From assembly GCA_964558415.1 (NCBI GenBank), contig CAZLDI010000013.1:1-64000 (forward strand): a stretch of 64,000 bases of DNA, given 5' to 3'. Below are positions 1 through 8,323 of the stretch, one piece after another (position 1 is the first letter of the stretch; every line of letters starts with the position of its first letter). Both the position numbers and the translations under genes were made by a program. Origin of the DNA: CAZLDI01 sp964558415. Lineage in GTDB: Bacteria > Chloroflexota > Dehalococcoidia > SM23-28-2 > RBG-16-64-32. The notes below the pieces were generated by a model. The model was not told the origin of the DNA and searched no databases. It worked only from the letters and a program-made list of their open reading frames with translations.

Positions 1-2
1 AC

Positions 3-221
3 AACGTCTACGGCGGCGCCGTCAACATCGCCGCGCGCATCAGCGGCCTCTCCGCCCCCGGCGAAGTGCTGGTGTCGGAGACGGTGCGCTCCCTCGCCCG
101 CACCAGCGCCGGTGTCACCTTCGAGGACCGCGGCGAGCAGTCGCTCAAGGGCGTCGGCGAGCCCGTGCGGGTGTGGGCCGTCTCCCCCTCTCCATCCGAT
201 GGAGACGGGGCCGGGGGGTGA
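3..221 (+). CDS. Class III adenylate/guanylate cyclase, C-terminal fragment (cut by window start)
   Basis: The frame is open from the window edge and ends at TGA 219-221. The 72 visible residues are the end of a class III nucleotide cyclase domain: GGAVNIAARI holds the Asn and Arg that stabilise the transition state, followed by PGEVLVSETV, a DRGEQSLKGV strand and EPVRVWAV. The same tail closes the hydrolase-cyclase at 8321, so this is probably another protein of that style with its N-terminal domains outside the window. Unlike that protein it keeps the catalytic Asn. It would make cAMP or cGMP in the cytoplasm. The last residues are low complexity (SPSPSDGDGAGG). The next gene starts 4 bases later. 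Confidence 0.85.
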   Translation, partial: NVYGGAVNIAARISGLSAPGEVLVSETVRSLARTSAGVTFEDRGEQSLKGVGEPVRVWAVSPSPSDGDGAGG

Positions 222-225
222 GGTG

Positions 226-1044
226 ATGGAGAGGCTAGCGCCCAAGCTCCAGACCGTTGGCGGCAGCATCAGCTTCGAGCACGCCGCCGACTTCTACGAC
301 TCCACACGCGCGCTCCCGCCGGACCTGGCGGTCGCGCTGACGGCCGCGCTGTTGCGAGCGATCGAGCGCGCCGGGGCTGACCGAGTGCTGGAGGTGGGCG
401 TTGGCACGGGCCGGATCGCCAGGCCACTGGGTGAGCGGGGAGTGCGCGTCTGCGGGGTGGACATATCGCCGGGCATGATGCGGCGGCTCGTCGAGCAGAT
501 CGCGCCGGGGGCCCTCATGCCGGACCTGCTATTGGCCGATGCTACCGGTCTCCCGTTTGCGGACGGGTCGTTTCGAGTGATGATGCTGTGCCACGTGCTG
601 CATCTGATCCCACGCTGGCAGCAAGCGGCGGCTGAGATACGCCGGGTGCTGGCGCCGGGTGGCGTGTTCCTGCACCACGGCGATCAGAACGCCGCACCCA
701 GCGACTGGGACCCGGCGGCCGCCTGGTGGAAGGACGCGCTGCAGCGCCGCGGCTTCCACCGTCGGCCCCGGCCTTCACCGGACGAGATGGCAGCGGGCTT
801 CCGCGCCCTCGGCGGTTCTTGCGCCGAGGAAACGATCGCTGAATCGACGGAGATCTCGACGGCTCAGGAGGAGCTGGACCTCGTGCGGAACCGGACGCAC
901 TCCTGGTCGTGGGAGATTCCGGATGAGATCTTCGCAGACTGCCTGAGCGAGTTCGAATCGTGGGCGCCCCGGCAGTTCGGTGGGCTGGATGCCCGCCTTG
1001 AGAGGCGTGTGAAGTATCAGCTTGAGGTCTGGAGGTTCAAATGA
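226..1044 (+). CDS. Class I SAM-dependent methyltransferase
   Basis: A 272-residue protein of the UbiE/COQ5-like Methyltransf_11 type. Motif I is VLEVGVGTGRIARPLGERG (about residues 55-73) followed by VDISPGMM, which should bind S-adenosylmethionine, and LLADATGLPF and VLAPGGVFLHHGD follow in the expected order. The substrate cannot be told. The start chosen is ATG 226 behind a G-rich Shine-Dalgarno just past the previous stop; a longer reading frame back to 112 would overlap the cyclase and has unlikely composition. The stop overlaps the ATG of the S9 peptidase (ATGA), so the two are translationally coupled. Confidence 0.8.
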   Translation: MERLAPKLQTVGGSISFEHAADFYDSTRALPPDLAVALTAALLRAIERAGADRVLEVGVGTGRIARPLGERGVRVCGVDISPGMMRRLVEQIAPGALMPDLLLADATGLPFADGSFRVMMLCHVLHLIPRWQQAAAEIRRVLAPGGVFLHHGDQNAAPSDWDPAAAWWKDALQRRGFHRRPRPSPDEMAAGFRALGGSCAEETIAESTEISTAQEELDLVRNRTHSWSWEIPDEIFADCLSEFESWAPRQFGGLDARLERRVKYQLEVWRFK

Positions 1045-3077
1045 CGGCTGTGGCGAAGAGCAAGAAGCGGGGGGTCCAACCGCAAGACTTCTATCTCCTT
1101 CGGACGGTGAGCGATCCGCAGGTCTCACCGGACGGACGGTTAGTCGCCTACGTGCTGACTTCAGCGGACCGCGACGCAGACGAGATGCAAACGTCCGTGT
1201 ACGTCGCGCCACTCGACGGGCGATCAGCGGCGCGGCGGTTCACTCAGGGTAAGAAGGATCACAGCCCCCGCTGGTCCCCGGACGGGCGTCACCTGGCGTT
1301 CGTCTCGGACAGGGGAGAGAAGAACCAGCTCTTCGTCGCTCCGCTGGACGGCGGCGAACCGAGGCAGATCACGAAGGCGAAGTTCGGCTGCGGCTCGCCC
1401 GCCTGGTCGCCCGACGGTAAGCTCGTGGCGTACAGTGCCCGAACGGGCGATTGGAAGGACCCCAAGGAGCGAGCCGGTTCGGACAAGGCCGCCCCTCGCG
1501 TGCTCCGCGACCTGCGCTACAAGCTGGACGGCATCGGCTTCTTCGACGAGCGCCGTGTTCACATCTTCACCGTCGACATCGAGAGTGGCGAAGAGCAGCA
1601 GATCACGCACGGCGACTGGAACGACGATCACGCGGCCTGGTCGCCCGATGGAGCGGCGATCTCGTTTATCTCGGACCGCGAGCCAGACCGGCATCAGCGG
1701 CAGTGGCGGACGGACGTCTGGATAGTAGCGTCGAACGGCGGGCGGGCGCGCAAGCTGACGCGCAGCCGCGGCTCCGCCTCAAACCCGGCGTTCTCGCCGG
1801 ACGGGCTGCGGATCGCCTTCGTGGGTCACGAGAACGGGGATGAAGGGAGCGCCAGGAACACCCACCTGATGGTTGTGCCGGTGCAGGGCGGCGCTGTGCC
1901 GCGGTCGCTCAGTGCGCCCATCGACCGGCCCGTGGCGGGATGGCTGCTCGCGGCGGGGCAGACGTTCGCCTGGACACCGGACGGGTCTGGGATCGTCTTC
2001 CTGGCGGGGGACCGGGGCACGCAGGCGTTGTATCGCGCGGCCGTCGGAAGCGGTGCGGTGAGCAAAGTGCTGGACGGCGAGCGCCAGATCGAGGCGTTCG
2101 CACCGGCGCCGGACGGAAAGCGCCTTGCGTTCACCGCCGCGTGGTCGTCGGAGCCGTGGGAGGTTTATGGGACAGCGCTGAACGGGCGCTCGCGCGAGCG
2201 GAATGTGAGCCACGCGAACGACGATCTGCGGAATGCCGTGGAGGCGGGGCGGCTGGAGCGGATATCGTACGCGGCGCCGGATGGACTTGAGATCGAAGCG
2301 TTCGTGATGTACCCGCCGGGACATCGCAGGGGAAAGAAGTATCCGCTGGCGTTGAATGTGCACGGTGGGCCGCACAGCTTTCATCCCGGGGTGCGCGCCT
2401 GGATCGAGTTCCAGTCGCTCGCTGCTGCGGGGTACGTCGTGCTGCTGCCGAACCCCCGGGGGAGCACGACCTACGGGGAGGCGTTCAGCGGGGCGTGTGT
2501 GCGGGACTGGGGCGGCGGTGATTATGAGGACATCATGGCGGGCGTGGACGTGCTCGTGCGAAGGGGGATCGCGGACCCCGAGCGCCTGTACATCGGCGGC
2601 TACTCCTACGGCGGCTTCATGAGCTCCTGGGCTGTCGGTCACACGGATCGCTTTCGCGCAACGGTCGTCGGCGCGCCCGTATCGAACCAGGTGAGCATGT
2701 TCGGGACGGGGGACATTCCGCTGTTCGACATCCACGAGATCGGCGGTACCCCGTTTGAGAACCCGGAGGAGTGGCGGAAACGCTCGCCGGTAACGTATCT
2801 GGCGAACGTGCGGACGCCCGTGCTTCTGGTGCACCACGAGGGCGACCTGCGCTGCCCGATCGCCCAGAGCGAGGAGATCTTCCACGGGCTGAAGGTGCTT
2901 GGGCGCGAAGTGGAGTTCGTGCGCTATCCGGGCGGCTTCCACACGTACAACACGCACTCACCCTCGCAGATCGTCGACCGCACGCAGCGGATCATCGCCT
3001 GGTACGGAGCGCATGGCGGCCGGACGCAGCGCAAGCGCCAACCGAGGCGCCGCGCCCGGGCAGTGGCGACGGCTTAG
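1041..3077 (+). CDS. S9 family peptidase (acylaminoacyl-peptidase/prolyl oligopeptidase type)
   Basis: A 678-residue serine peptidase. The first 400 residues are WD40-like beta-propeller repeats with repeated WSPDG signatures (SPRWSPDGRHLAFVSD, AWSPDGKLVAY, AWSPDGAAISF, FSPDGLRIAF), which restrict access to the active site. The C-terminal alpha/beta hydrolase domain has the nucleophile Ser522 in GGYSYGGF, Asp602 in HEGDLRCP and His634 in GGFHTYN. The family cleaves short peptides, often acylaminoacyl or dipeptidyl substrates. There is no signal peptide, so it is cytoplasmic. ATG 1041 overlaps the methyltransferase stop. The C terminus is Arg-rich. Confidence 0.92.
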   Translation: MTAVAKSKKRGVQPQDFYLLRTVSDPQVSPDGRLVAYVLTSADRDADEMQTSVYVAPLDGRSAARRFTQGKKDHSPRWSPDGRHLAFVSDRGEKNQLFVAPLDGGEPRQITKAKFGCGSPAWSPDGKLVAYSARTGDWKDPKERAGSDKAAPRVLRDLRYKLDGIGFFDERRVHIFTVDIESGEEQQITHGDWNDDHAAWSPDGAAISFISDREPDRHQRQWRTDVWIVASNGGRARKLTRSRGSASNPAFSPDGLRIAFVGHENGDEGSARNTHLMVVPVQGGAVPRSLSAPIDRPVAGWLLAAGQTFAWTPDGSGIVFLAGDRGTQALYRAAVGSGAVSKVLDGERQIEAFAPAPDGKRLAFTAAWSSEPWEVYGTALNGRSRERNVSHANDDLRNAVEAGRLERISYAAPDGLEIEAFVMYPPGHRRGKKYPLALNVHGGPHSFHPGVRAWIEFQSLAAAGYVVLLPNPRGSTTYGEAFSGACVRDWGGGDYEDIMAGVDVLVRRGIADPERLYIGGYSYGGFMSSWAVGHTDRFRATVVGAPVSNQVSMFGTGDIPLFDIHEIGGTPFENPEEWRKRSPVTYLANVRTPVLLVHHEGDLRCPIAQSEEIFHGLKVLGREVEFVRYPGGFHTYNTHSPSQIVDRTQRIIAWYGAHGGRTQRKRQPRRRARAVATA

Positions 3078-3176
3078 ACGGCTCACCTTTCGGGAGAGAG
3101 GCTGGAACCAGACACTCAGAACCTGATAAGAAAGAGGCAGACGAATGGCCGGGTTTCTGGCGGATATGAGTTTTCC

Positions 3177-6100
3177 ATGAATTGTCCTTCCTGCGCACAC
3201 TCCAACCCGGCCGACGCGGCGTTCTGTAATCGCTGCGGAACGCGGCTGGAGTTGCTGTGCCCAGGTTGCGGACGCGGCAACGCCGCCGGCAGCGCATTCT
3301 GCGCGTCCTGCGGGCAGCGGTTGGAGGCGACGGACGCGCCTGCGCCCCTCTCATATACTCCGGCACACCTCGCCGAGAAGATCCTTAGGGATCGAGCCGC
3401 GCTCGAGGGAGAGCGTCGCACTGTCACCGTTCTATTTGCAGACGCAATGGGGTTCACGCCGCTCTCTGAAAAGCTGGACCCGGAGGACGTCTACAACCTC
3501 ATGCAGGGCTGCTTGGGCTGCATGATGGAGGCTGTTCACACGTACGAGGGCACGATAACCCAGTTCACCGGCGACGGCGTGCTGGCCCTCTTTGGCGCCC
3601 CTATTGCCCACGAAGATGCGGCCCGCCGCGCCGTAGCCGCAGCGCTCGACATGCAGAAGACGCTCGGCGAATACGCCGATACAGTTCACCAGAAGCACCG
3701 CGTGCAGTGCCGGTTCAGGGTCGGTCTGAACACGGGTCCGGTGGTAGTCGGCAGGATCTCCGATAACCTGGATATGGACTTCACGGCCCTCGGCGATACC
3801 GTGAACCTGGCGTCGAGGATGGAGGAGCTGGCGGAACCGGGCGCCGTCTACCTCACCGAGAACACATACCGCGCGGCCTCCGAGTACTTCGAATTCACGC
3901 CGCTCGGCGCTCTGCTCGTCAAGGGGAAGAGCGAGCCGGTAGTGGCCTACAAAGCGTTGAAGGAGAAGGGCGACATCAGGACCCGCTTTCAGGCGGCCGC
4001 TGAGCGCGGCCTCACTCCGTTCGTCGGCAGGGAGCAGGAGCTCAATGTGCTGCGTGGCTATTTCGACCAGGTGAAGCGCGGTCAGGGCCACGTAGTCCTG
4101 GTTTCCGGCGAGGCTGGCTTGGGCAAGTCGAGATTGATGCTGGAGTTTCGCCGGTCCATCGTGGACGAGCCGCACAAATGGCTGGAGGGCCACTGCATCT
4201 CCTACGGGAAGAGCATTCCCTACCTTCCCGTTGCGGACATCGTAAAACGCAACTTCGGCGTCGAAGAAGGAGACGCTGAGGAGACGATCATCGAGCGTGT
4301 CGAGCGAGGCGTGTCTCACTGGAATGACGACGCGAGAGCGACTGCGCCCCATCTGCGCTACCTGCTGAACGTGGACCAGGGCGACGTGAGAGTGGCGCAG
4401 ATAGACCCCATGGAACGCCGCGCGGCGACTCTCGACGGCCTGCGCGCCCTCCTTCTTCAAGAGAGCGCCCGGCGCCCTCTCGTGGTCCTCGTCGAGGACC
4501 TGCACTGGATTGACGAAATGAGCGAAGACGCGCTGAACGCGATGGTCGATCTCGTAGCCACAGCCCCGGTGCTCTTAGTGCTGACTCATCGGCCCGGATA
4601 CTCACACCCGCTTGCCGATAGGACGTATTTCAGTCGGCTGGCGATTAGTGTTCTGCGCCCGGAGGAAAGCGCCATCGTCGCTGAACGAGTTCTCGGCGCC
4701 GAGACGTTACCGGCCGACCTGAAGAATCTGATCACCGGCAAAGGGGAGGGCAACCCGTTCTACATAGAGGAGGTCACCAAGTCCCTCGTAGAGCGGGGGG
4801 TGCTGGTCAAGAGCAACGGGTCTTACGCCCTTTCCCTGGCGGCGGCGGACGTCGAGGTGCCGGACACGATCCAGGAAGTCATCCTGAGCCGGATCGACCG
4901 CCTGGGCCCCGAGGCGAAGGGTGCGTTGCAGCTTGCGTCCGTTATCGGCCGCGAGTTTACAGTGCGGCTTCTGGGCCGCATCTCGGATATTGAGGCCGGG
5001 CTGGATCAGCTACTGGGAGGGTTGAAGGTCCTGGAACTGATCTACGAAAAAGCCTACTTCCCTGAGTTGGCGTATATGTTCAAGCATGCATTGACGCACG
5101 ATGTGGCCTATTCGACGTTGCTACTCGAACGGCGTAAGGCGCTACATAGCCTTGCCGCATCCGCGATCGAAGAGCTATACGCCGAACGGCTGCCGGAGCA
5201 ATACGAGGCGCTCGCGTACCATTACTACGAGGGGCAGGATTGGGGGAAGGCGCTGGAGTATTTGGAGAAGGCCGGAGACAAGGCCGCCGCCGCCTATGCC
5301 AATCAGGACGCGCTCGACTACTATGCGCGCGCGATCGAGACAGGCGAGCGGCTTGGCGGTCACGGCCTCACTACTGCCTCAGCGATAGCGGAGAAGCGCG
5401 GCTTTCTCAACTTCGGGATCGGCGCTCCGGATGACGCGGTGGGCGACTTTGAGGGGGCCCTGAGGCTAGCCCGCGCGATCGGTGACCGGCGGGGGGAGGG
5501 GCTGGCCCTGGCTTGGATGGGATCGATGCACACATGGGGCAGTGACCCGGAACAAGGTTGGCGCTGCTTCGACCAGGCGCTGGCAGTGGCGGAAGAGGGC
5601 CACGCTGACGTGCGGGCCATCGCCGGCTGCTGGTCCGGCATGATGTTGATCACCTACGGAAACCTCGAGGAAGGCCGCCCCTTGCTCGACGAGGCGGACG
5701 AATTGATAGGCGAGTTAGGAGAGCCCCTGACCCGGGGATTCTGGGCATGGTATCGCGGCTTGAGTCGTAACTGGGAGGCCCAGTACGACCGCAGCCTCGA
5801 GCACCTGGACCGCTGGCAGTCCGCGTTGGACCAAACCGTGCTTACACACACGGGCAGGCTGTGGAATGAGTCTCTGGCGCTCACTGGCAAGGGCGAATAC
5901 CAGAAGGCTCTATCGGTGCTAGACGAAGCAATCGCGATCTGCGAGCGCACCGGCGAGATGCTGGTCAGGGCCCGCGCTCTCAACACTGTTGGCTGGATTC
6001 TGGTGGAGCTGCAGAACCATGACGCGGCGATGGAGTGGAACACACGTTCCGAAGAAGTGGCCCTCGTGATCAACGCACCAGACCCGGAGATTGAGAGTAA

Positions 6101-6668
6101 CGCACGGCTAAATCTGGGGGACAGCCTCTGCGCGCTGGGCAGGCTCGACGAAGCCGGGAAGTACTTCGACATTGTCGAGCAGACCGTGCGGCACGCCACA
6201 CCGAGAGAGCACTTCGCGCTCTGGTCGTACTCCCAGCACTTCTTCCACAGCTGCGGAGAGCTCTGGCTCAAGCGCGGCGACTATAAGCAGGCGCTTGGCC
6301 TTGCGGACGAGTGCATCAAGCTGGCGGAGTCCACGAACCGGCCGAAGAACGTCATCAAGGGCCGGCGCCTCCGCGGCCAGGTGCTGCTCGCCCTTGGCAA
6401 GCCGGATCAGGCGGAGCCGGAGCTCGACATGGCGCTGGCCATAGCGATGGAGATCGGCAACCCACCCCAACTCTGGAAGACGTACGTCGCTCTGGGCGAC
6501 CTGCGAAAAGCCCAGGGCCGGCCGGACGACGCGCGAAAGGCCTACCGCGACGGGTACGCGGTGGTCCAGCGCGTCGCGGAGGGACTGGAGGACGAGATGC
6601 TTCGTGAGACGTTCCTCGGCTCAGAACACGTGCAAGGCATAAGGAAGGCGGCTGCCGCAGCCGGGTAA
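3177..6668 (+). CDS. Zinc-ribbon, class III cyclase, AAA ATPase and TPR fusion protein
   Basis: A 1163-residue signalling protein. Two zinc ribbons open it (CPSCAHSNPADAAFCNRCG and CPGCGRGNAAGSAFCASCG). A class III cyclase domain at about 80-260 has the metal-binding Asp in LFADAMGFT, FTGDGVLALFGAP and the catalytic DTVNLASRM. A STAND/AAA ATPase follows with Walker A GEAGLGKSR and Walker B VVLVEDLHWID. The C-terminal half, about 650 to 1150, is helical TPR-like repeats. Such fusions are common in Chloroflexota, Actinobacteria and Rhizobiales and are thought to couple cyclic nucleotide output to protein-protein sensing; the ligand is unknown. It lies upstream of an MBL hydrolase and a Crp/Fnr gene. 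Confidence 0.92.
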   Translation: MNCPSCAHSNPADAAFCNRCGTRLELLCPGCGRGNAAGSAFCASCGQRLEATDAPAPLSYTPAHLAEKILRDRAALEGERRTVTVLFADAMGFTPLSEKLDPEDVYNLMQGCLGCMMEAVHTYEGTITQFTGDGVLALFGAPIAHEDAARRAVAAALDMQKTLGEYADTVHQKHRVQCRFRVGLNTGPVVVGRISDNLDMDFTALGDTVNLASRMEELAEPGAVYLTENTYRAASEYFEFTPLGALLVKGKSEPVVAYKALKEKGDIRTRFQAAAERGLTPFVGREQELNVLRGYFDQVKRGQGHVVLVSGEAGLGKSRLMLEFRRSIVDEPHKWLEGHCISYGKSIPYLPVADIVKRNFGVEEGDAEETIIERVERGVSHWNDDARATAPHLRYLLNVDQGDVRVAQIDPMERRAATLDGLRALLLQESARRPLVVLVEDLHWIDEMSEDALNAMVDLVATAPVLLVLTHRPGYSHPLADRTYFSRLAISVLRPEESAIVAERVLGAETLPADLKNLITGKGEGNPFYIEEVTKSLVERGVLVKSNGSYALSLAAADVEVPDTIQEVILSRIDRLGPEAKGALQLASVIGREFTVRLLGRISDIEAGLDQLLGGLKVLELIYEKAYFPELAYMFKHALTHDVAYSTLLLERRKALHSLAASAIEELYAERLPEQYEALAYHYYEGQDWGKALEYLEKAGDKAAAAYANQDALDYYARAIETGERLGGHGLTTASAIAEKRGFLNFGIGAPDDAVGDFEGALRLARAIGDRRGEGLALAWMGSMHTWGSDPEQGWRCFDQALAVAEEGHADVRAIAGCWSGMMLITYGNLEEGRPLLDEADELIGELGEPLTRGFWAWYRGLSRNWEAQYDRSLEHLDRWQSALDQTVLTHTGRLWNESLALTGKGEYQKALSVLDEAIAICERTGEMLVRARALNTVGWILVELQNHDAAMEWNTRSEEVALVINAPDPEIESNARLNLGDSLCALGRLDEAGKYFDIVEQTVRHATPREHFALWSYSQHFFHSCGELWLKRGDYKQALGLADECIKLAESTNRPKNVIKGRRLRGQVLLALGKPDQAEPELDMALAIAMEIGNPPQLWKTYVALGDLRKAQGRPDDARKAYRDGYAVVQRVAEGLEDEMLRETFLGSEHVQGIRKAAAAAG

Positions 6669-6682
6669 GGAGGTAACCGAGT

Positions 6683-7537
6683 ATGGGCTATCGCACCGTT
6701 GGAAGCGTCCGCATCCAGTCGTTCACAGACGCGGACGGCCCGTTCCCGTTGAAGCTGGCGCAGGTCTTTCCCGGCGTGACGCCCGAGGGATGGCTGCCGT
6801 ACCGGCGTGATTACCCGGAAGTATTCGCCGATCCCGAGACCTGGCAGGTGCACTTCGGCTGCTACCTGCTCAGGTCCCAGGGGCGAATGATCCTGGTGGA
6901 TACGGGTCTGGGCCCTTCGCCCGCGCCGTTCTTCGGCGGTCTGGCCGGCAGACTGGTATATGCGCTATCTGACGCGGGCGTCCACCGCGAAGAGATCGAT
7001 ACGGTGCTGCTGACCCACTTGCACCCGGACCACGTGGGCTGGAACCTGACCGCGGAAGGGAAGGCGACGTTTCCGAACGCCCGTTACTTCGTGCAGAGGG
7101 TGGACTGGGAGACGTTCCATAAGCCGGAGGTGCAGGCCGCGTTTCCCTTCAAGTTCGTTGACGAGATGATTGCCCCCCTGGAGAGTCTGGGCGTTCTCGA
7201 CCTGCTGGAAGGCGAGACGGCGATTACGGACGAAATCACGGTTTTCCCGACCCCCGGCCACACGGCCGGTCACATGAGTGTCCTCGTCGCCTCGGGCGGA
7301 CAGAAAGCGATGATTTTGGGTGATGCCCTCGCACACCCGGCGCAGGTAACCGAGCCGGAGATCACGTTCGCCTTCGATATGGACCCGGAGCTTGCGATAG
7401 CCACGCGCAAGCGGTTGCTCAATCGCTTGGAACTGGATTCCATTACCGGCGTGCAGTGTCACTTCCCGCACCCTGGGTTCGGATTGGTTGTGCGGCTCGC
7501 TGGTCGGCGTCACTGGCAGCCGATCCCGGAGGACTAG
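6683..7537 (+). CDS. MBL-fold metallo-hydrolase
   Basis: A 284-residue metallo-beta-lactamase-fold protein. The dinuclear metal site is visible as THLHPDHVGW (His112, His114, Asp116, His117), TPGHTAGHMS and GDALAHP. The pattern resembles the AHL-lactonase/N-acyl hydrolase branch (long first strand with LVDTGLGPSP), but the substrate cannot be assigned. A strong AAGGAGG Shine-Dalgarno lies 7 bases before ATG 6683, 14 bases after the cyclase stop, so the two are probably cotranscribed. It converges on the Crp/Fnr gene with only 6 bases between the stops. Confidence 0.88.
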   Translation: MGYRTVGSVRIQSFTDADGPFPLKLAQVFPGVTPEGWLPYRRDYPEVFADPETWQVHFGCYLLRSQGRMILVDTGLGPSPAPFFGGLAGRLVYALSDAGVHREEIDTVLLTHLHPDHVGWNLTAEGKATFPNARYFVQRVDWETFHKPEVQAAFPFKFVDEMIAPLESLGVLDLLEGETAITDEITVFPTPGHTAGHMSVLVASGGQKAMILGDALAHPAQVTEPEITFAFDMDPELAIATRKRLLNRLELDSITGVQCHFPHPGFGLVVRLAGRRHWQPIPED

Positions 7538-7543
7538 CGGCGC

Positions 7544-8233
7544 CTACTCGCAGCGGCTGCGCAGCGCTTCCGGGTCGCGCAGGACGAAGCGTCGTCCGTC
7601 CATCTTGATCAGGCCCAGGCGGCGGAACAGGCTGAGGTTGCGGTTCACAGTCTCTCGCGTGACGCCGATCATGTTGGCGAGCTCCTCCTGAGTGATCGCC
7701 GTGTTGAGGAAGACGCCGTCCGCGCGCGGCAGCCCGTGAGCAGTGCCCAGCTCTAGCAGCTTCTTGGCCAGCCGCCCCGGCACATCCAGGAACGCTAGGT
7801 CAGATGCCATCTCGTTAGCGTCGCGGAGCCGGTGCGCCACCACCGCAAGCACCGACGCCGCGGCATCCGGGCGCGCACGCAGCAGCGCCAGGAAGTCCGC
7901 GCGCTCCAGCGTGATCGCCATCGTTTCGGCGGAGGCCGCCGCGCTGGCGGAACGCGGCCGGCCGTCCAGCAGCGAGAGGTCCCCGAAGAAGTGTCCCGGC
8001 CCCAGCATCGCCAGCGTCAGGTCCGCTCCCTGCGCGCTCGGCAGGTAGATGCGCACTGATCCGCGTTCGATGATAAAAACCGAGTTCCCCGGGTCGTCCT
8101 TCTCAAAAATGACGTCGCCACGTCGGTAACGGCGGCGCGCAACGCTCCGCGCCAGCACGGCGCGATCGGCCGTGGACAGCACCCCGAGGAAGGGAACGCG
8201 TTCGAGAAGGGTCGTTGACTCTGTGACCGCCAT
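7544..8233 (-). CDS. Crp/Fnr family transcriptional regulator
   Basis: A 229-residue cyclic-nucleotide-binding regulator. The N-terminal cNMP domain shows GDVIFEKDDPGNSVFIIERG and the phosphate-binding cassette GHFFGDLSLLDGRPRSASAAA, with Arg and Ser as in cAMP-binding members. A winged helix-turn-helix follows: ITQEELANMIGVTRETVNRN, then KMDGRRFVL. It lacks Fnr iron-sulfur cysteines. Start ATG at 8231-8233 was preferred over an upstream in-frame GTG-like extension because the cNMP domain begins right after it. It is divergent from the hydrolase-cyclase and surrounded by cyclases, so cAMP is the likely effector. Confidence 0.92.
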   Translation of the reverse strand: MAVTESTTLLERVPFLGVLSTADRAVLARSVARRRYRRGDVIFEKDDPGNSVFIIERGSVRIYLPSAQGADLTLAMLGPGHFFGDLSLLDGRPRSASAAASAETMAITLERADFLALLRARPDAAASVLAVVAHRLRDANEMASDLAFLDVPGRLAKKLLELGTAHGLPRADGVFLNTAITQEELANMIGVTRETVNRNLSLFRRLGLIKMDGRRFVLRDPEALRSRCE

Positions 8234-8323
8234 GATGCGCCTATGGTATATGAGGAATCGGGAAGGCGGAAGCAGGAGGAAGGAAGGAGTCGGCGGGCGG
8301 TGTTGTACCATAAGCGCATCATG
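8231..8323. promoter_or_regulatory. Mirror-image divergent start regions (17-bp inverted repeat)
   Basis: The start codon regions of the Crp/Fnr gene and the hydrolase-cyclase are inverted copies. Positions 8232-8248 and 8306-8322 are complementary at 16 of 17 bases, and each arm reads TACCATA(A/G)GCGCATCATG towards its gene. The -10-like TACCAT sits 9 bases from each ATG, so both transcripts would be nearly leaderless. The purine-rich spacer between the arms has no clear -35 box. Confidence 0.6.

Noticed and set aside
1779..2957. 392-residue minus-strand open frame opposite the S9 peptidase
   Set aside because: Shadow of a high-GC gene: His/Arg-rich composition, no motif, no Shine-Dalgarno.
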